This document shows positions 60,586 through 64,000 of a DNA stretch of 64,000 nucleotides, in pieces. Source of the stretch: CAIVAT01 sp037139855. GTDB taxonomy: Bacteria; Bacteroidota; Bacteroidia; Bacteroidales; FEN-979. The stretch spans positions 1-64,000 of the forward strand of contig JBAXFM010000001.1 of assembly GCA_037139855.1 (NCBI GenBank). Direction: 5' to 3'. Under the pieces are notes generated by a model that saw only the letters and a list, made by a program, of their open reading frames with translations, was not told the origin of the DNA and searched no databases. Position numbers and translations under genes: made by a program. How positions within the stretch are numbered: position 1 is the stretch's first letter; the number at the start of each line of letters is the position of its first letter.

Positions 60586-61608
60586 ATGATCTTAAACAGA
60601 AGCGGTGCCGGTGCCACGGAACTGAAAGAACTGATCGGTTTCATTTACAAATCGATCACCTTCAGCAATCTAAAATCTTACGTAAGCTTCGCCGAGCGTG
60701 ATATCAAAAAGGTAATAGGACCCGAGGTGTTCAAGGCTGCCGAAGATCATTACATGTCGGCGTTTTATCACCTGGCCACGCCTGATGAAGATCATCCCGA
60801 GTATCTGCTCCTGGAAGAACTGATCGAAAAGATTCAACTGCCGGTGGCCATTCACGCCTACCGGCGTTATGTGCCCAGTTCCGATCTTACACACAGCGAT
60901 AAAGGGCGGCAAATATTCGTTTCGGAACAGGAGAAACCGGCTTTCGAGTGGCAGATTGAAAAGGACAATGAAAACCTGATCTCCCTGGAGCATGAGGCAA
61001 TCGATGTTCTGCTTGAATTCCTGGATGAACATATCGACGAGAAGGATCTGGATTTGAATGTTATCATTCCCTGGGGAACTTCTGCCGCGTACAAAGCCAC
61101 CAAAGAACTGCTGATCCCCACGGTGAAAGAGTTTGAAAACGTGTTTCTCATCGGAGGCAGCCGGATGACATTCCTTTCACTGGTCCCGATGATCAAACGA
61201 ATTCAGGAAAACGATATCAAGGCATGCCTGGGTGAAACCAAGTACACACAGATCACAGAACAAGTCCTGGATAATGACCTTACGCCGGAGAACATTATTA
61301 TTTTGGACAAAATCCGTCCACCCCTGGCGCTGATGGCGCTCAGTGTTGCCGTGAAAAGACTTTCATCGGAAGTTCTGCCGGCAGGCATTTTCACCAACAT
61401 CACGGCCAATGTTGTCAAGGGCAAAACCCCGGCATCCAAGCAGGAACGCAACGAAATAGCATCGTCACTGGAAAAGGACGGCATGCGCGAGCTGGTCAAG
61501 CTGCAGGAGTATATCCGCAAACTTGACACAGCAGCTGCAGGGGAAATATTTACGCCCAATGATCCGACAGACATCATTGATCCACTGTTAAAATTCGTCA
61601 GACTGTAA
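60586..61608 (+). CDS. Copy 2: putative connector protein
   Basis: Same 340-residue product as 21839-22861. Confidence 0.55.
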   Translation: MILNRSGAGATELKELIGFIYKSITFSNLKSYVSFAERDIKKVIGPEVFKAAEDHYMSAFYHLATPDEDHPEYLLLEELIEKIQLPVAIHAYRRYVPSSDLTHSDKGRQIFVSEQEKPAFEWQIEKDNENLISLEHEAIDVLLEFLDEHIDEKDLDLNVIIPWGTSAAYKATKELLIPTVKEFENVFLIGGSRMTFLSLVPMIKRIQENDIKACLGETKYTQITEQVLDNDLTPENIIILDKIRPPLALMALSVAVKRLSSEVLPAGIFTNITANVVKGKTPASKQERNEIASSLEKDGMRELVKLQEYIRKLDTAAAGEIFTPNDPTDIIDPLLKFVRL

Positions 61609-62531
61609 TGCACAAAATCGAGATACCCGAGCGTCACCTGGTTAAGGAATTTCCTTCCAGCATCCATGAAATGAACCAGGATCAATTTGTTTATTTCATT
61701 GACCTGATCCTGCAATATCTCTCCGGGAAGTTCGATATCGCCGATTTCAAATCGAAATTGATCCTGAAATTACTGGATGTTAAGTTTGATATGGGATGGC
61801 AGCTGATGACAAAGGATGACAGGGAAAATGCCTACGGTGAAATATTCCGCATCAGCGAGCTTTGCGATTCTTTCTTTGAAGAAATTGACAGAGACGGACA
61901 GAAGGTAAAGACCTTTAAATTGAGTTTCCGCAAAAACTTCATTCCCCGGATCTGCGGCAAGTACCACGGTCCGAAGGATGCGCTTCAGGATGCGACCTTT
62001 GCCGAATACCGCATCGCGCACAGCTATTATGCTGCCTACATTGATTCGCACAGCGAAACCGACCTGAATCACCTGGTGGCGGTTCTGTACCGGCCTGCCA
62101 AAAGCTTTCTTTGGCTCAGACGCATGTTGCCATCGTACGACGGACAGCCCCGGATACCATTTACGGCAAAATCAAATCCGGCGTTCCTCGAGGCCCGCGT
62201 GAAGGAAATAGCGAAGCTCCCAATCGCGGTGCGTTATGGTATCTTTCTATTCTTCTCCGGATGTGAAGAATACCTGGCTAAAGGGACCGTCAATGTTGAT
62301 GGAAAGGATATTGATCTTTCGGTTATTTATGAAAAATCGGGTGAATCTGATGACTCTCCGGATATCGGGCTGATCGGGATCCTTTATAGTCTGGCAGAAA
62401 CAAAAGTGTTCGGGTCCATCGAGGAAACCGACGGGCAAAATCTTTACGACATCATGATCCGCCTGTACCAGGTGGTGAAACAAGCAAAAGCAATGGAGGC
62501 TAAATACAAGGACAATGGTATCGGTGATTAA
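61608..62531 (+). CDS. Copy 2: late protein of unknown function
   Basis: Same 307-residue product as 22861-23784. Confidence 0.6.
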   Translation: MHKIEIPERHLVKEFPSSIHEMNQDQFVYFIDLILQYLSGKFDIADFKSKLILKLLDVKFDMGWQLMTKDDRENAYGEIFRISELCDSFFEEIDRDGQKVKTFKLSFRKNFIPRICGKYHGPKDALQDATFAEYRIAHSYYAAYIDSHSETDLNHLVAVLYRPAKSFLWLRRMLPSYDGQPRIPFTAKSNPAFLEARVKEIAKLPIAVRYGIFLFFSGCEEYLAKGTVNVDGKDIDLSVIYEKSGESDDSPDIGLIGILYSLAETKVFGSIEETDGQNLYDIMIRLYQVVKQAKAMEAKYKDNGIGD

Positions 62532-63000
62532 ATACAAGTCATTCTGGGAATACATCGCAAGAGCGTTTCCTGCCATCACAAAGACCCTGATCATTCATGA
62601 GGAGTCTGACCTTCCTGGCATTGTGCGTGACATGGATAATGGCGCGACACTCCTGTTTGCGATCATCCCGTCAACGGATATGGAAGCGACCAGTGTGGAC
62701 GATTTTGAAGAGATTGACTCATGCTTTGCCTGCCTGATCAAGAAAAGCGATCCGGGAAATCTATCTGCTGATGAATTCCTCATTGAGATGGCGGGTACAC
62801 AATACCTCATGTCGGCCATCAAAGACAAAATGATCGCACTGGCCGGGGACAATGATCATGACATTGACGGCGGACAATACAGCCACCTGATGCACCGGCT
62901 CATCATCAACGGAATGCACACAGATCCGGAGTACAACCTGCTTGGATGCAACGGATGGTCACTTTCATTTAAACTCAAAACAACAGGAACAATCCAATAA
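62515..63000 (+). CDS. Copy 2: possible tail terminator or minor tail protein
   Basis: Same 161-residue product as 23768-24253. Confidence 0.5.
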   Translation: MVSVIKYKSFWEYIARAFPAITKTLIIHEESDLPGIVRDMDNGATLLFAIIPSTDMEATSVDDFEEIDSCFACLIKKSDPGNLSADEFLIEMAGTQYLMSAIKDKMIALAGDNDHDIDGGQYSHLMHRLIINGMHTDPEYNLLGCNGWSLSFKLKTTGTIQ

Positions 63001-63554
63001 TGGCCACTACACTTAAATATCCGTCACCCATGATCCCCGAAAACATCTGTGCGGTAACGTTCAATTCGCTGCTGACAAAGGTGGCCATTCTGTTCATATC
63101 CTATTTCGCTCCCATCTCCGAGATGATCCATGTCATGTTGATTTTCCTGCTTTTTGATACGGTTTCGGGAATATGGGCATCGATAAAGGAAGGCAACGCG
63201 ATTGAGAGCCATAAGCTGCGCAAAACAGTGCTGAAATTTCTTTGGTACACAGTGGCCGTGATGGCGGCCTGGATGATGGAACATACCTTCGATCTGACCT
63301 GGGTGAGACTGGCAAGTCTTACAGCAGGGTTTATCTGCTTTGTCGAGCTTAAAAGTATGTTTGAAAACATTACCAGGATCACCAACGAGCCGATTTTTAA
63401 ACGCATCCTGAAGCTTCTGAAACGGAAAAGTACAGAAACCATCTCGGAGATCACGGATGATCCGGAGGATGACTATACACGCAGATACGAGAAAAGTACC
63501 AAAACAGAGGTAGAATATACGGTAAAGCATCAGAAAAGCGAGAAAAATGGATAA
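63000..63554 (+). CDS. Copy 2: holin
   Basis: Same 184-residue product as 24253-24807. Confidence 0.8.
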   Translation: MATTLKYPSPMIPENICAVTFNSLLTKVAILFISYFAPISEMIHVMLIFLLFDTVSGIWASIKEGNAIESHKLRKTVLKFLWYTVAVMAAWMMEHTFDLTWVRLASLTAGFICFVELKSMFENITRITNEPIFKRILKLLKRKSTETISEITDDPEDDYTRRYEKSTKTEVEYTVKHQKSEKNG

Positions 63555-64000
63555 AATCACACGCGTATCAAAGAACTGCCTGGCCATGATCGAAGAGTTC
63601 GAATGTGGCGGCAATTTCCGCAATTTCATGAAGGCGTATAAATGCCCGGCAGGGAAATGGACCATTGGCATGGGAACTACGCGGTATCCTGATGGCCGCA
63701 GGGTCATGCCCGGTGATGTGATCACTGAACAACAGGTTTACGAATACCTTACCTCCGATATCGCATTGGCCGAAAGCGCGGTTGCATCGGCTGTGACGGT
63801 GTATATCGGCCAGCAAAGATTTGATGCACTGGTCGATTTCGTGTACAACCTGGGAATTCTGGCATTTAAAAATTCCAACTTGCTCAAAGTGATCAATAAA
63901 GATCCCGGCGATCCTGCCATCGAAAACCAGTTTTACCGCTGGATTCTGGCCGGTGGCAAACCACATGCCGGCCTGATCAGGCGCCGCCGGTCGGAAGCCT
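63547..64000 (+). CDS. Copy 2: endolysin, truncated by the window edge
   Basis: The first 151 codons of the GH24 endolysin are identical to 24800-25253. The last 15 residues lie outside the window; nothing suggests a biological truncation. Confidence 0.9.
   Translation, partial: MDKITRVSKNCLAMIEEFECGGNFRNFMKAYKCPAGKWTIGMGTTRYPDGRRVMPGDVITEQQVYEYLTSDIALAESAVASAVTVYIGQQRFDALVDFVYNLGILAFKNSNLLKVINKDPGDPAIENQFYRWILAGGKPHAGLIRRRRSEA

Larger units (their letters stand above)
38787..64000 (+). mobile_element. Same prophage, tandem copy 2 (first 25,214 bp, truncated by window edge)
   Basis: Every base compared from 38787 onwards repeats the sequence from 40 onwards at a constant offset of 38,747, with all translations identical. 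The window ends inside the endolysin gene, so about 13.5 kb of a second unit would follow if it is complete. This is either a real tandem lysogen or an assembly of a concatemer. Confidence 0.95.

Overview
The window is almost entirely a temperate, tailed Bacteroidetes phage. The assignment to Bacteroidetes rests on promoter -7 boxes of the TAnnTTTG type, weak Shine-Dalgarno signals, and protein families typical of that phylum's prophages. The phage is present as a head-to-tail tandem array. One complete unit of 38,747 bp runs from about 40 to 38786, and a second unit starts at 38787 and is cut by the window edge at 64000, inside the endolysin gene. Wherever I compared the copies (all translations and many DNA stretches) they are identical. 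Bases 1-39 look like host DNA: an intrinsic terminator on the minus strand that would have served a tRNA gene. The first phage bases look like the 3' end of that tRNA (reverse complement), so integration appears to be into a tRNA 3' end. The same sequence at the copy 1/copy 2 junction is an attP-like site.

Layout of a unit (copy 1 coordinates). 219-966, minus strand: a small protein and an XRE-type repressor. 967-1108: a divergent control region with a candidate operator and four GAAC repeats at exact 11-bp steps. 1109-8290, plus strand: early genes, including a Cro-like protein, a LuxR-type DNA-binding protein, a 1036-residue primase-helicase and many small unknown proteins. 8291-8967: terminator, a minus-strand promoter box, an AT-rich stretch and a cluster of GCACGAAA repeats that may be the origin. 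8968-18087: virion and packaging genes (S49 protease, scaffold-capsid fusion, putative tail tube, a probable -1 frameshift pair, PLD-like protein, small and large terminase). 18088-20016: hairpin-rich spacers, a RadC-like protein and small genes. 20124-25809: portal, connector-type proteins, and a lysis cassette of holin, GH24 endolysin and putative one-piece spanin. 25950-36645: tail completion protein, tape measure, distal tail proteins, two exported fibre-like proteins and a second holin-like protein. 36731-37555: a lipoprotein, a strongly folded RNA leader and a small gene. 37464-38654, minus strand: tyrosine integrase.

The most notable regulatory observation is a shared late-promoter signal. 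Six sites (at 8928, 9989, 14059, 20084, 25899 and 30208) have TGTCCTTT, or one mismatch from it, followed by exactly 20 bp and then a TAnnTTTG-like box. Each heads a block of virion, packaging or lysis genes, three directly follow an intrinsic terminator, and three place the box 4 bp before the ATG, implying leaderless mRNAs. The box would be read by the host Bacteroidetes sigma factor, while TGTCCTTT replaces the normal -33 element and is likely bound by a phage activator. Other candidates for new biology are the nested RNA fold at 37169-37283, the heptamer-driven frameshift at 14441, and a pair of related intergenic elements at 18366-18524 and 19313-19470. No CRISPR array, reverse transcriptase, rRNA or complete tRNA was found. 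The virion genes suggest a siphovirus-like particle, because there is a tape measure but no recognisable sheath protein.
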